A stretch of DNA of 64,000 nt from Chamaea fasciata (Eukaryota; Chordata; Aves; Passeriformes; Sylviidae), in the NCBI GenBank assembly GCA_029207755.1, contig JARCOQ010000002.1:58197172-58261171 (forward strand), read 5' to 3'. The translations under genes and the position numbers were made by a program. Below, in pieces: positions 1 through 12,227 of the stretch. The notes under the pieces were generated by a model. It was not told where the DNA came from. It saw only the letters and a list, made by a program, of their open reading frames with translations, and ran no database searches. How positions within the stretch are numbered: position 1 is the first letter of the stretch; every line of letters begins with the position of its first letter.

Positions 1-1143
1 ATCAGTATGGCTGAATTTGTTAATTATGATAAAACTGAGAGATTTTCTGTAATGTGTTTTTGACAGTGTTCTAACTGCTGTTTTGGAAAATATTTTTCTA
101 ATCATGAAGCCTCAAACTGTCTTCCACTTATTAGCTTGTAATAAGGGATATTGAAATTAGTGATTTTCATTGAAATATATAACACACATATCATTAAATT
201 AGGACATCGCATTATGGCAAGGCACTTTATTTAAAAAAATAAATCATATGGGAAAATAGCTCATAAAGTAAAAAAAAGTACAAGTTAATTCTGCTTTCAC
301 TTAATTACATTTTATGTTATTTAAACAGTTTGGAATTAATTTTAACATCACAGACTGGCACAATTGCAGATAGGTTTTTCGGTTTCTTTTTTTTTTTTAA
401 AGGAAATGCACAAAAGTTTTACTTGTAAATTAAAAATATTTTAGTTCTGATTATGTGGATGAATAGAAAAGGTTTCTTTATGACACTGTGATTGTACTTT
501 CCTGCTTTACCTGTTTGAAGCTAGAAAATATAAAAAAAAAGCCACAGACAGTTCTAAGAGTAATGAATCACATTCACCCAATTATTATTTTTTTTACTAA
601 TGGGTATCACAGGATATTAGAAATTTACATTTGTTTCAATTTTGTTATGCAATGTTGAATGCTCTTATTATGCATGATGTGAGCTGAATATCAGCTCATA
701 CTCCTTCTTGTTTGTGCTTTCTGGATTTGAGCACTTTGTCTATATGTATATTTATTTCATTATGTCTTACCACACAGATAAACATTTTTATGCAGTTGAA
801 GGAGTATCCTTAATTATTATCAATGTGTGTCAAAATAATACTGTATCTGTGAAGGACCAGGTTTGGAAAAACTAAATAATAGATGAATGCTTGGTCTTTT
901 TAATGCCTTAGTCTACCTGAACACTTGGGTTCCTAAAAAGCAGAAAGACAAATGTCTCAGCTCATTGCTGAGTGCAATGGGAACTCAGGTACATAATTAA
1001 AAAATGGTCTCCATTATGAGGAATCTCATAGCTAAACAAAGGAGAGGGAAAAAAATGCCTATCCAGAGAAAGAAGTGAGGTATGCTTGTCACATGACCTG
1101 AGACAGAGCTACAAGTACAGGATGTCCCCTTCCCAGTCTTTTT
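1..1143. other. AT-rich non-coding DNA, no gene seen
   Basis: This stretch is plain AT-rich sequence with short A or T runs, for example near 390 and 529. I see no splice-flanked open frame, no repeat family I recognise and no RNA gene. It ends at the CR1 tail beginning at 1144. Confidence 0.6.
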
Positions 1144-1308
1144 ACAGAATCACAAAAAGAGTAATGTTGGAAGAACCACTGGAGGTCATTTAGTCCAAAC
1201 TCTCCTGTTCAGGCAGCATCCCCTGGAATATGTTACTCAGGATTGTGTCCAGAGGGGCTTTGAATATCTCCAGAAAAGGAGACTGCAACATTTCCAGGCA
1301 GCCCTACT
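1144..1308 (-). mobile_element. CR1 non-LTR retrotransposon, 3' end fragment
   Basis: The plus strand reads as the complement of the CR1 3' region. It starts with the ACAGAATCAC tail, then a 'ttggaagaacc' segment, 'ggaggtcatttagtcc', 'caggattgtgtccagaggggctt' type sequence and 'aatatctccagaaaaggaga'. CR1 copies in birds are usually 5'-truncated and retain this 3' part, which fits a fragment of about 165 bp. The element is oriented on the minus strand, with its 3' end at the left. It is degenerate and non-functional. Family recognition is from memory of the CR1 consensus; the right-hand boundary is uncertain by about 20 bp. Confidence 0.85.
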
Positions 1309-2075
1309 GACCACAAAAGGCTCATTACAGTCTGGTTTGTAGAGTATTTATAGGAAGGAGATACGCTAAAAGGATAGAGAAGTAACAGAAAAGAGAGTTT
1401 AATTGTAAAAGGTCTAGTTGAACTGAAGGAAAATAATTTTTGAGGAGGTATAGACTTTGTCATATTCTACAAAGAGAACAAACAAAATGAGTTATTCAAA
1501 GATTTCCTGTGGATAATAAGAATTACAACATATTTAGCTCCATATTTTTTCTTGGGGCACAATAGTGTTTTAAATAATAACATTTACACACTAAAGAACT
1601 AATGGGATATAAGAAAAATAAATTTAAGAATTTAAAATAGATCATTTTCATCATGAGGAATGAAAAAAATAAGGAATTTTCTTCCTTAGACTACTGCAGA
1701 ATATTGGGATATGTCATTTTAATATAATTTGCTTCATTATTTCTCACATTTGTTCCTGCCCAGCTTATTCATATCTGTTCATAATAGATCTGTTCATACG
1801 CCTTCCTTTGTGATGAGTCATGGCAAGACTGGCACCAAATGTCCTGTATTCTTTGTTCTGTGGAGCTGTTGCAACACGAGCTGGATTTTTGCATCATTAT
1901 TTTCTTATTCACAGCATGAAATAAATGGCACAAAGTAATGGGCTTAGCCAGTGAGTAGTATTTCTGAAAAAATAATAAATACTGGAGGAAGTAAAATGAT
2001 TTCTTTTCCAACAGAGTTGTTGTTTTCAGACTACTGGAACTACCACAAGTTGAGTTGTGTTTGTTGCAAACTCAC
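1309..2075. other. AT-rich non-coding DNA with a GC-richer patch at about 1790-1930
   Basis: Mostly AT-rich sequence with no supported gene. The patch around 1790-1930 is less AT-rich and on the minus strand contains TTTGGTGCCA (1830-1839 region), which resembles a retroviral primer-binding site, but no LTR edges could be found. The open frames here on both strands are short and unrecognised. Confidence 0.5.
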
Positions 2076-2191
2076 CTTTACCACCCGAAGCAAGTATGTT
2101 CATAGCGTAACCCTCCTTCCAGGGTTTCAGCTGTCTGTGATCCAAATTCTGGTTTGGACACAGTACAGCTGTCTAACTCCAGCTTAGACTT
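2076..2191 (-). other. exon-like segment of unknown identity (minus strand)
   Basis: On the minus strand a long pyrimidine-rich tract ends in CTTATCAG at 2198-2192, and a good donor AAAG|GTGAGT lies at 2079-2070. Together they bound 116 bases. One frame is open from the acceptor and reads KSKLELDSCTVSKPEF and onward for 37 codons, then meets TAA five bases before the donor (codons end in CFGW-stop). The other two frames stop early. The segment could be a non-coding RNA exon, a terminal coding piece, an old pseudo-exon or chance. I do not recognise the peptide. It is more GC-rich than its surroundings. No partner exon could be assigned in the window. Confidence 0.25.
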
Positions 2192-2344
2192 CTGATAAGA
2201 TAGAGATGAGGAAAAGCAGAAAGGAAGCATACAAGCTGGAGCAGTGCAAAATAATGGAAGCAAAATCACAGATAAAGATAAGACAGTTTAGATAGTAATA
2301 AAAAAGATTTAAATTATAATAATAGTAGCGTAAATATTCAAAAA

Positions 2345-2405
2345 TAAAACCAAAACCAAAACCAAAACCAAAACAAAAACAAAAACAAAAACAAAAACAA
2401 AAACA
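2345..2405 (+). repeat. (AAAACC)n grading into (AAAAAC)n simple repeat
   Basis: About 60 bases of tandem hexanucleotide units. The left part is AAAACC-type and the right part AAAAAC-type, so the array shows a unit substitution that spread to one side. Confidence 0.9.
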
Positions 2406-2684
2406 TAACCCTCTGGACTGGAAACTGTTAAAATCCTAAGGGAGTCAGAAGAAGAGCATCTCACCCACAAAATGGATCAATCTGTTTGAACCATTGGCTT
2501 TCTCACCAAAAAGGACTTCAGTGTCTCATCAGAAGGGTTAGAGGATGGGACCAACACTTAGCCTAATACCTTGTTTGTCTTTCCTGTCTCACTTGTGTAT
2601 CAGTTAGCAAATAGGTGTTTTATACTCTTACCTGGTAAATATACTCATTCTGGCATCTGTGTGGGTACAGTTGATTGAAAAAAT

Positions 2685-2729
2685 GTGACAGAGGAAGAGA
2701 AGGTGACAGAGGAAGAGAAGGTGACAGAA
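2685..2729 (+). repeat. 18-bp minisatellite, 2.5 copies
   Basis: Two exact 18-base copies (2685-2702 and 2703-2720), starting GTGACAGAGG and ending AAGAGAAG, are followed by a partial third copy. The unit is purine-rich on the plus strand. No coding context. Confidence 0.9.
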
Positions 2730-5700
2730 AGATAAAACCTATGCTTTTGTTAGTGTGATGCTTAATGGTGGCTTATGCTGGCTGATAAGGCTATAGATAT
2801 TTTCTCATATTTTAGAATGTTTCTTGATTCATGTATTACAAGTCATAATCTTAAATAAGCACTCATTCTCTGTACTGTGATACAATGTGGCTGTAGCCCT
2901 ACCCAGTTTACTGTGAAAATGCAACTTTTTTTTCTTTTTTTTTTTTTTTTTTCCTAATATTACTGGTTTGTGTGCACAGGTTTTAGTATGCTCGTGTGCA
3001 CCAGAAAAAAAAATCAAATTCGATTTTATCAGTGTAACACTTGTACTATTGCTGGTATGGTTTGGTAGCTTTTAAGGGATGAAATGGTGAATTCCGACAT
3101 GCAGAAATAGGATGTGTTCCATAACTTGAAACTTGGAATTTAATGCTTTATAAACGGCATACATTCCACTAATGTGTTACAAGCATATATTTCAGCAGCA
3201 TAAATATTTAATTCTGCATGGTTATATTAGCATTGTTTCATTATGAAGCATTCCTTGATGTGTTGCTCTTCTGTGGTTCATGTAAAATACTGTCTTCTTT
3301 CATGTCTTATTTCACTGAAGTTGTAATGAGTGTGTGATAAATCAGGTATAAATAAAATAGGAGAGTTGCAATTGATCTGGAAGAAAGACAACCTGGTCTA
3401 GTGTTACTGCAAGTCACTTACAGCAACCATCAGAATGCTGCTTTCTAGGGGGTAAAACCTGTCATTTTCCTAAGCAGCCATGGAGAATACAAAACTTGTT
3501 TTGATGCACTGCTTTAGTTTTGCTCCTTGCAAACAAAAGATGTTGCTAAAATTCTCCATAAGCAACAGAATACATGGCAGCATAAGCATTTGCTCTCAAT
3601 ATAGAAGTAAAAACAGTTCATATACCTCAGCTGGGGAAGCACATTATAAACCAAATTGAACTGTAGTTGATTTGGCACCACCTGAAACTGATGTAAGACT
3701 GCAGTAGAACTGCCTGGGCAACAGAGAAATAATATGTGAGTGTGTTCTTTAACTCTTCCTGCATTGCATTTTTATTTTGTCTGATCAATATTGTTAACAT
3801 CATTATACTACATTAGGAAGTTCTGGAGATTTAGGGCCTGCAACTAAAACTCTGTCTTACCTAAAACATATCTGTGACAAATAATTGAAATTAGGAAAGA
3901 AAAGTAAAATAAGCATTCAACTAGAGACCAGAAATTTTCTTCAGTATTTTATGTCATCAGCTATAGAACCAAAGCAGTTTACCCCGGATATCTCTACACC
4001 ATAAAACATCTTACAATGAAATCTATGCTGCTAGGCAGATGACTATGCAGTGAACAACAGAGGTTCAGTAGGTAGGCATTGTTAGAATTGTCATTGCAGC
4101 AAACCAGCTCCACATTTGTTTGACTTGATAGAGATTGTGAAAAATTAGTAGAGGTCAAAATTCTAACATATTAAGTATTTAATTACTTTTCACACTGTTT
4201 TGTATTTTTGTGTCCAGACTGATAGTAAAATTCCTAGGAATTTTTTGAAATTTACATAAATAAATATAAGTATATAAATGTCATTGTTTCAAAGGAAAAT
4301 GTAGTCCTGTGTGTGAGAGATGAGTATTAGATTAAAATTTCACCTATGACAGGGTGACTTTATTCTCTCTTTGGAAAAAAGTCTATTAAAATATCAAAGT
4401 AATCTCTGACACTGCTACTAGTATTGTACTGCTTATAGAGAATAGTTTTGTTTATTTCTTTCTACTTTCTTTACTTTTCTGCCATGCTTCTATTTCTCCT
4501 GGCTTTGTGAATATGTAAGAGGAAAGTGAAATATGCTTTGTGACACTTCTTGCTCCACCTCTTCAACCTCTTTCTCATTACATCTATGCTATGTGAACAC
4601 ATTAGATGTCTTTATTAATACTTGCTAGTCCCTTACTCTCTGTGGTTTTTAAATACCTACAAGTGATACATGAGTTTAAGAGGCTATAAGTATTTCTCTA
4701 GCCCATTATATTAAGACCAGTTTTCTTCCTTTCTGAAAATGTCAAAAATTAGATAGTCACTAGGTTCACAGGAAAGCAAGCATCTCTTGCATAGTGCATA
4801 ACTCTGCATGCCAGAACAGCTAGTAAACTTTGGAAAGTAAATTTAGAGACCATATGATTAATCTTGCAACTTTTGATTGATGTGCCATATACAATGCATC
4901 AATGAAATGTGCTTCCCTAGTACAGTCTGTTATACCTGGTGTGTACTGACATTTCCTTCAGGAACATGGATGTTCATTTGAAAAGTATTGATGGAAGTAG
5001 AATTGCAGCTTTCAGGTTTAGGTTGGTGAAGGGTGAGACTCAGAAGGTTTGGAATTTTGTTTTGATTGAGATGAGCATCTAAATGTTCACAGGCTTAGCT
5101 GAAGTTTATTAGGACTACACAAGCCCCTTCAATCTGAAAAATTGGGGCAGAAATCTGGAAAGAAGATTTCTTGTCAGATTTTTTCAGCAGTCTCAGTCTT
5201 AGAAGAAAATGCCATGAGAACAGCTTTTCACAATATTTTGGCACATCTTCTTCCAGCCCCAGACATAATATGGCACTGAAAGAAGACAGAGAAGTATAAC
5301 CCTTGCCTAAACTAAAAAAGAAAATTCTTTAACTTTTAGAAATGAGATAATTTTTTGCCATTCTTTGAGAATATTTTTTTACCTCTTTTGAACTCATTCT
5401 CCTCTTTTTAGCCAGGCTCCAGAGAGAAAAGAGGCACACCTATTAGATGTTTCATTAAGTAAAATGCATTCATTGCTTTAGACCTTGAGTAAACTCATCT
5501 TTTAATATGACGAACAGCTACAGCTTTATCCTGCAGTTATTTCTTTAACAGCATGCGACAGTGTCAGTGCTACAGACGTGTTTTTCTCAAACAGCTACAC
5601 CATCATAAACATTTACGCTAAATGTCAAGAAGACATTTCATTTTCAATATTTTTTAATGTTCCACTCCAATTGCTAAGTCAAAAACAGGAAACAATGAAT

Positions 5701-8456
5701 ATTTCACTCAGCTCTTCTTCACCCAGATCTAGTTGCTTTTCAATCAAGTAAAAATAATTAAAAAGAAAAACAATGTTTTGAATTTCAGATGATTCTTACA
5801 GCATTATTAATTTTCATTAGGTTTTAGGGATGTAGACTGTGCACTTGCCAAAGCATTATATTCTAAGAAGAAGGACTTAATTCAAAGCTCCACGAGTCAC
5901 AGACTTCCAACAAGCATCTTCCTGTGGTCTGTACGATTTCTTCACTTACCTGGACCATCTCATTTCTGCTCTGTAATGTCTCTTGTACATTCCTAAATGC
6001 ATCTCTGTAGCAATTATGATGGATGTTAAAATATTATGTAATAACATAGAAGTTATAGGAAATAATAAATCAATTTGAAATTTGTACTTTTTTCATTAAG
6101 GACACAGAGATAAATTAGATAATAGTTTATATTAAAAAAAAACAAATTTGAGCTATAACATCCGTTTCCTTAGAACCTTTAGAAAGAACACTCCTGGTTT
6201 AATACTACAAACAGTGAAAGGCAGATGGGGGAAAGAAAAAAAAATTGGTCTGCAATATTCTGATAGAAAAACCTGTCATTTAGTTTAGGAAAGTTTTTTG
6301 TGGCTTGGTTTTTTTTTTTTCTTACTTAGCATCTAAGTAATGGCTTCAGTTATTACAATTTGACATGTAAGCAGTATTGATTACACTGCCATGTGAATAG
6401 ACTAAAATAATCCCAATATTTTACATTAGATTACTTATTTTATATTTAATTTTATGAACTATGCAGTACTAATTGTTTTCAAATATTAAGGCTATTAATG
6501 AAGATAGTATTATGCTGCTTATCTAGAATATTGTGTGTTAATTTTATAACTACTGTATGATAGCAGATATTATGTCACTGTTTAGGAAAGAATATATGCA
6601 ACACACTGTGACATCTGCATCTTAGAAGAGCCCATATTGACATTTGAAAAATGACAGATATGTTCCTCTATTAAGTAAGGATATACTTGCCTGTGAAAAA
6701 AAATCCTATTTTTTTCCAACAAAGGAACCTGCTTTAATTATACAAGTAAAGGAACCCAGTGTTTCCAAACAACACAAAACATTGTCAAAAGAGCTAATTT
6801 GTTTTGATAAAACTGGGGGTTTGAAGTAGTTTTCTTTCAATTAAGTAAATTCTTCATCAACATGAGTGGATATATAGTATGTTGAAAATCTGGAGTTTAA
6901 GGCTTTTCCTTTTGACTGAGGAAGAGCTCTTGCCATGCTGTATAATCACATAGTGTATCAAAAGTACAGGGTTTTCTTCCTATATATATATCTTATTTTT
7001 ATCTATCTATGTAGTTATACATTCCTTCTTTCTTGTACTGAAGCAGAGAAGAAGCTATGTATATTCTCTGACTATTTAACTAAATGAACATAACCTTTCC
7101 TTGGTCATACTTCAGTGTGGACAATAACAAGTAAAACAAAGAAGAAGGTATTGAGTAACTCTATATGAGACACTGTGAAGAAATTCAGAAAATTCTTCAT
7201 ACAATCAGAGAATTCTTAATTCTAATTAATCAGAAAATATTATAGTTTATGATCAGTAAATTTAAAATCTATGTGTATTTTTTTTTTTCATTTTCTTCCC
7301 CCTTTGTTATGACTGATTTTAGAAATTAGAAATATACATGGAATAAAAACACAATGAGTATTGTAAAAAAGGAAGACAAGTATGGCTACAGGCTTAAAAG
7401 TAGACAGATTCTATACTTCTGGTAGTGGTGTGGAAGCAGGCTTTTTTTCACCAAGTGAAAATGAAGAACTTGGTGGAAATGTTGGGGTTTTCTTTAATCA
7501 CTAAAAAAAGAATACATGGTAACTCTTTTATTAGTTAAAATAGGAATGGTCATAAATTACTCCCTCAGACAATCTTAACCATTCATTAAAAATCTTACAA
7601 ATACTTCAGAGGTAATTTTCAGTGAGTAAAATTGTCATAATTGTAACACACCATTTAAAAATTGATTCATAGTTTAAGAGGAATAGTTGAGCAATGCATT
7701 GTCAAGTTTTAATAAAAACTTATTAAATTACAACAGAAAGGGGTGGAGGTGGAAGGAAAAAGGAAAAAAAATGCAGCTTCCACACTAACGTCCTACTATC
7801 TTGCACTTATTTTAGCAAGACTCACAGATCCTCACAAAGACAGTTTTAAGAATAATTTCTCAAGAGATAACATAATGAGATCAGCCCAAAAGCTAATTTC
7901 CGCATAAAAGAGAAAGGAACAAAAAAAGCTCAGAAAAATATGTCCACTGAAGTAATTGGATTAAAAAAAAAAAAAAAAATTAGCATCATTACTTCTCAAT
8001 TGTTTGCTTCTTAAACATGCCAATACAACTAAAAGATCCATCTAATTTGATTGCTGAGCAAAAATCTAAGAACACTGCTAGCACCTTTCCTGCACACACC
8101 CGAATTTTTTCGGGAAGATCAGATAGAATTGAGTAGAAAAGATGTTGGAAATTAAAACTCATAGAAAACATAGAACACTTGCGTATCATTTCCTGGATAA
8201 GTAAGGGAAAAAATAGGTAAAGGTTTTGGAGAAAACTGCTATTACTTTTATTCATGATTGCCTTAATGATATAGTATATGAGAAAAGAACACTATAATTG
8301 AAGATTATTGCCACTTCTTTCTATCTCTAAACTGTATTATTCTGAATTGTCTGACTTCAAACTATAATCTCCCTCATCTCAAAATTCAAAATTTTGGTTA
8401 ACCTATTTTGGTATTCCAGAAGATGATGGAAGAACTTTGGAAGAACTTATGTTCAT

Positions 8457-8460
<4 letters not shown>
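2730..8460. other. AT-rich non-coding DNA, no gene seen
   Basis: Nearly 5.7 kb of AT-rich sequence with no recognisable gene, RNA or interspersed repeat. It holds small homopolymer stretches (T-rich at about 2927-2953, T at 6311-6320, A at 7963-7978) and a short TA-rich run at 6981-6991. The few open frames (for example 6644-6829 plus and 7989-8255 minus) are short, lack recognisable domains and are expected by chance at this base composition. Confidence 0.6.

Positions 8461-8495
<35 letters not shown>
8461..8495 (+). repeat. poly-T tract, 35 bp
   Basis: An uninterrupted run of 35 T. The neighbouring sequence on either side does not look like a retroposed transcript and no flanking target duplication was found, so this is best called a simple homopolymer tract. 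Confidence 0.95.
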
Positions 8496-8500
<5 letters not shown>

Positions 8501-8867
8501 CATTCATTGTGATTTTCTGCCCTAATATTTAATTAGTATTTCCCTTGGTTCAGCTTGGGTTCATTGCATTTTTGCTGTCTTCATTAGAATAAAGTAGCAA
8601 ATACAGTCAGCTGACAATATAGTGTGAATTAGGGCCAAATTACTAATACTTAAAGAATAACAAATGTAAATGGATTATGACTTTCAATTGTTAAGTCTGA
8701 CTTGGATGAGACACGAGGAGGGGAAGGGAAACATGTAATGCCTAAAAGAAAATAATATGAAAACACAAGCCAGCATGAAGTTTGCAAAAAAGGGAGTGAG
8801 AATTCTCAAATTTCTAGGCCTCCATAATGTTTATAAAACATTATCAGTCATATCAGACATAACTGAC

Positions 8868-8966
8868 AAAAAACAAAAAAAACCGAAAAAAAACCCAAAA
8901 GCCAAAAAACCCCCAAAAAAACAACAACAAAAAAAACCCCAACAAACCCCCCCCCAAAAAAAAAAC
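8868..8966 (+). repeat. A/C-rich low-complexity tract
   Basis: About 100 bases consisting almost only of A and C, including a run of nine C (8947-8955) followed by nine or more A. Lysine/proline-rich frames on the plus strand and Phe/Val/Gly-rich frames on the minus strand (8757-8984, 8848-9075) are products of this composition, not genes. The tract runs into a small CpG-containing segment (8967-9035). Confidence 0.85.
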
Positions 8967-9422
8967 ACGACGAGGAAGACGTAATGCAAAGTATCCTGGT
9001 CTTCATGCCGTCTTGAAAAAAAAAGCCGCTTAAAATGTCTGCTGAATATTTTAAATTATTCAAAGTGGTTTCCATTGACCAGAAATTATCTAACAGAAAC
9101 TTATAGTCCTTTAGTTCATTTTCCCTTTGCTAATTGTCTCATAGTGATGTTTCAATAACCTTTTAATGGTGTAAATGTAATGCTTAAATGGCAATATTAA
9201 GAATATTCAAAAACAGTATTACACATTTGATGATGACACATAGCCCTTCATTTTAATCAAAAGTTGAGTACTCTGAGTAATTTTGGAAGGCAATATATTG
9301 TTGATAATTTTGAGTCAAAGTATGTTGTAGATGAGAGTGTGGACCTGAGAGTCAAGGTAAAAATAGGTTAGAATTTTGTTGTGGAAAACTCAGAGAACAA
9401 ATTTAGAAACTTGTACAGATTA

Positions 9423-9437
9423 TTGTTATTGTTGTTG

Positions 9438-9496
<59 letters not shown>

Positions 9497-9515
9497 TTCA
9501 TATTATTATTATTTT
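9423..9515 (+). repeat. (TTG)n/(TTA)n trinucleotide microsatellite
   Basis: A few TTG units at the left pass into about 22 near-perfect TTA units. A short interrupted block of further TTA units follows up to about 9515. A standard AT-rich microsatellite. Confidence 0.93.
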
Positions 9516-10949
9516 GTAGTAATAAAATAGTAACAATATTTTTAATGTGTAAATTATATTGGAAGGACATATTTAATTTTTTTCTCTCATGTCCACATGC
9601 TCAAATAATATTTCCTAGACTTCCACTTCAGTCATAACTTGAGCATCATCCAAAGCTTGCAACATGCTGATACTATTCCCTCAACAACAAATTATTTGAA
9701 AGTTTCATAAAAAATTTCTGGAAGAAGTGGACTAAATGAAGAACCATCTTTTTCCAGGAAGAAGAATCTGATCTTGAATAGGCTGAAGATAAGCAGAACA
9801 GTGTGCCTGGGAGACCGGTGTTGATGGAATGTGATAATCTAGGGCTACTAGTAAGTTAGGGCACAGGAGGTTCTTGCAGATTTGCTTTACATCTACATTC
9901 CAGGTATAAAGCTGTGGAACTAGGGTAAGAGTGCAAACTGGGAAGCCATCAAAACCAGCTCCCATGCAGTGGGACTGATAAGTCCTTCAGGCTTCTGAAT
10001 ATGTATAGGGCTCTGTTACTTCTAGAAATTGGTTTGAATTTCACTGTCAGCAAAGAGGCAATACAGGCCTGCAGTTGTAAATTTTAACAAATTACTTCTA
10101 ATGAAATCCCTTTCTCTCCCCCTTTGCATTATCCAATTAAGCCGTGCATAAACACCCTATGAGCATCTACACTAGATACATAAACCTAGATTATACTAGC
10201 AATATTCACAATGAGCAAGTTCATGCAGTAAAATGACAGTCTGCATAATCCAAGGACATTATACAAAACACTAAGGGCATAATTCAGTATTAATGAGACT
10301 AATATTTTGTGTATAACTTTTATTATTTTGTTAATGGAATAAAATTAACTGAGCCTTTGGAAAACAAAACTTTCTGAGTTCTTGGGGGGCAGACCATGAC
10401 TGAAAGAAAATGTGATCCAGGGTCACCAAAATTGTATGATTTAGAGAACAATAGTATATTATTGTAGTTATCAACATGTGAGAACAATGATCTGTCTATC
10501 AGCAGTATAGTAAAATCATCAAATGTTCAGACATAAAAAGCAATGAAGTCTCAATAAACATTTCATAGCACTTTTATTATGATTGGAAATATGCAGAATT
10601 TGAAATATTAGTAAGTTTTGTTATTGTATTGCTACTACTTAAGAATAGCTTTAGAAACCTTAGATTTTCTGGGCTGAAGCACAGAAGATTGAGTGTGCCA
10701 CATGTGTTAAAGATTACTCCCTGTGATAGGGTCAGAGTTAAAATCATCATGTGCAATGAATATACTCAAATATCCATAAAAAAATTTTTGCCAAACCTAC
10801 TGGTCCATCCATTTTTACCAAAAAAAAAGAGAAGAGAATATATGGTCCTTGAAAGAAAGGGAAGGAAACAAATGTATTGTGAATTTATGAAGGGAGAAAG
10901 TAAGAAGGGCCTAAACCCAAATAGATCTTAAACCCTCTACAGCCATTAA
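9516..10949. other. AT-rich non-coding DNA, no gene seen
   Basis: There is no recognisable gene or repeat. The section 9730-9990 is somewhat less AT-rich, with a 77-codon minus-strand open frame lacking any familiar motif. A 100-codon plus-strand frame (10629-10931) is rich in Lys and Arg and has no domain I recognise; both are compatible with chance. Confidence 0.5.
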
Positions 10950-12227
10950 TGACATGAAAAATTTTTCTATAGATACATCATCAACACAGGGAGGGCTAAG
11001 GAGAAGCCTTTGTTGGATGTAGAGAGAAACAATAGTGACAAAGAATGAGGAAAAGGTTGAAGTACTTAATGTTCTCTTTACCCCAGTCTTTAATAGTAAG
11101 ACCAGTTGTTCTCCAGGTACCCAGACCCCTGAGCTGGAAGACAGGGACAGAGAGCAGAACGAAGCCCCCATAATCCAAGGGAAGATGGTCAACAACCTAC
11201 TACAATACCTAGACACAAGTCTTTCATACTGGATAGGATCCACCCAAGGGGGTCTCAGAGAGAGATGGTAGAAGTTCTCACCAAGCCCCTTTCAATCATT
11301 AACCAACACTTATGGCTAACAAGGCAGGACCCAGATGACTGAAAATCATTGTGATGCCCACTTACTAGAGGGGCTGGAAGGGATCCAGGGAACTAAAGGC
11401 CTCTCAGCCTGGTCTCAGTGCTGGGGAAGATTATGGAACAGACTATCTTGAGCACCATCACAAATGTGTAGAACAACCAGGGGATCAGGACCAGCCAACA
11501 CGTGTTTAGGAAAGGCAGGTCCTGCTGGACTGACCTGATCTTCTATGACACTGTGTGCTGCTTGGTGGTTGAGAGAAGGGCTGTCTTTATGGACTTTAAA
11601 AATTCTTTGATACCATTTCCCACAGCATTCTCCTGGAGAAAATGTCTGCTTGTGGCTTGGACAGGTGCTCTTCTCACTAGGTAAAGAACTGGATAGATGT
11701 ACAGGTCCAGAGGGTGGTGGTGAATGGAGTTAAATCCAGCTGAGTCTCCAGGACTCAGTATTGGTGCCAGTCCTGTTCAATATCTTTATCAACTATCTGG
11801 ATCAGGGAATTGAATGCACTGTCAGTCAATTTACAGAGGATACCAAGTTGAACAGAAGTGTTGATTTGCATGTATGTAGGAAGGTCAGAGGGATCTGGAC
11901 TGGGTTAATGGGCTAAGGTAATGGTATGAGGTTGAAAAAAGTCATGTTCCTAGTCCTGCATTTGTGTCATAACAATTCCTTGAGTGGCTACAAGCTGAAA
12001 GCAGAGTGGTTGGCAAGATACAGGGCAGAAAAGAACTTCACTCTCTATACTTAAAGACATCTGAGGCATTTGGTAGACAGACAACTGAGTATCATATACC
12101 CAGGTGGCCAACAAGGTGAGTGGCATCCTGGTTCATATCAGAAATAATTTGGCCCACAGGACTAGGATAGTGATCATCACCCTGTAGTGGTGAGGCCGTA
12201 TCTCAAATCCTGCATTAAGTTTGAGGC
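10950..12227 (+). pseudogene. CR1 retrotransposon ORF2 remnant, left part (interrupted by LTR)
   Basis: Sense-strand remnant of a CR1 ORF2, the protein that supplies endonuclease and reverse transcriptase for target-primed integration. Recognisable pieces in broken frames: PGTQTPELEDRD (frame at 11035-11271), a KGRSCWTDLI segment (about 11510-11545), and the reverse-transcriptase core around 11775-11860 with [15 protein letters not shown] and then FTEDTKL (11830-11850). CR1 elements normally have FADD at that last site, so the first catalytic Asp is Glu here. Many frameshifts and stops show the copy is dead. The endonuclease part is missing (5'-truncated). The element resumes at 12768 after an LTR insertion. 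The left boundary is approximate. Confidence 0.88.
12223..12227 (+). repeat. 5-bp target site duplication, left copy (GAGGC)
   Basis: GAGGC immediately precedes the TG that starts the LTR. The right copy is GGGGC at 12768-12772, one mismatch. Removing the LTR and one copy restores continuous CR1 sequence, which supports the boundary. Confidence 0.75.

Noticed and set aside
8757..9075. Lysine/proline-rich and Phe/Val-rich frames
   Set aside because: Products of the A/C low-complexity tract.
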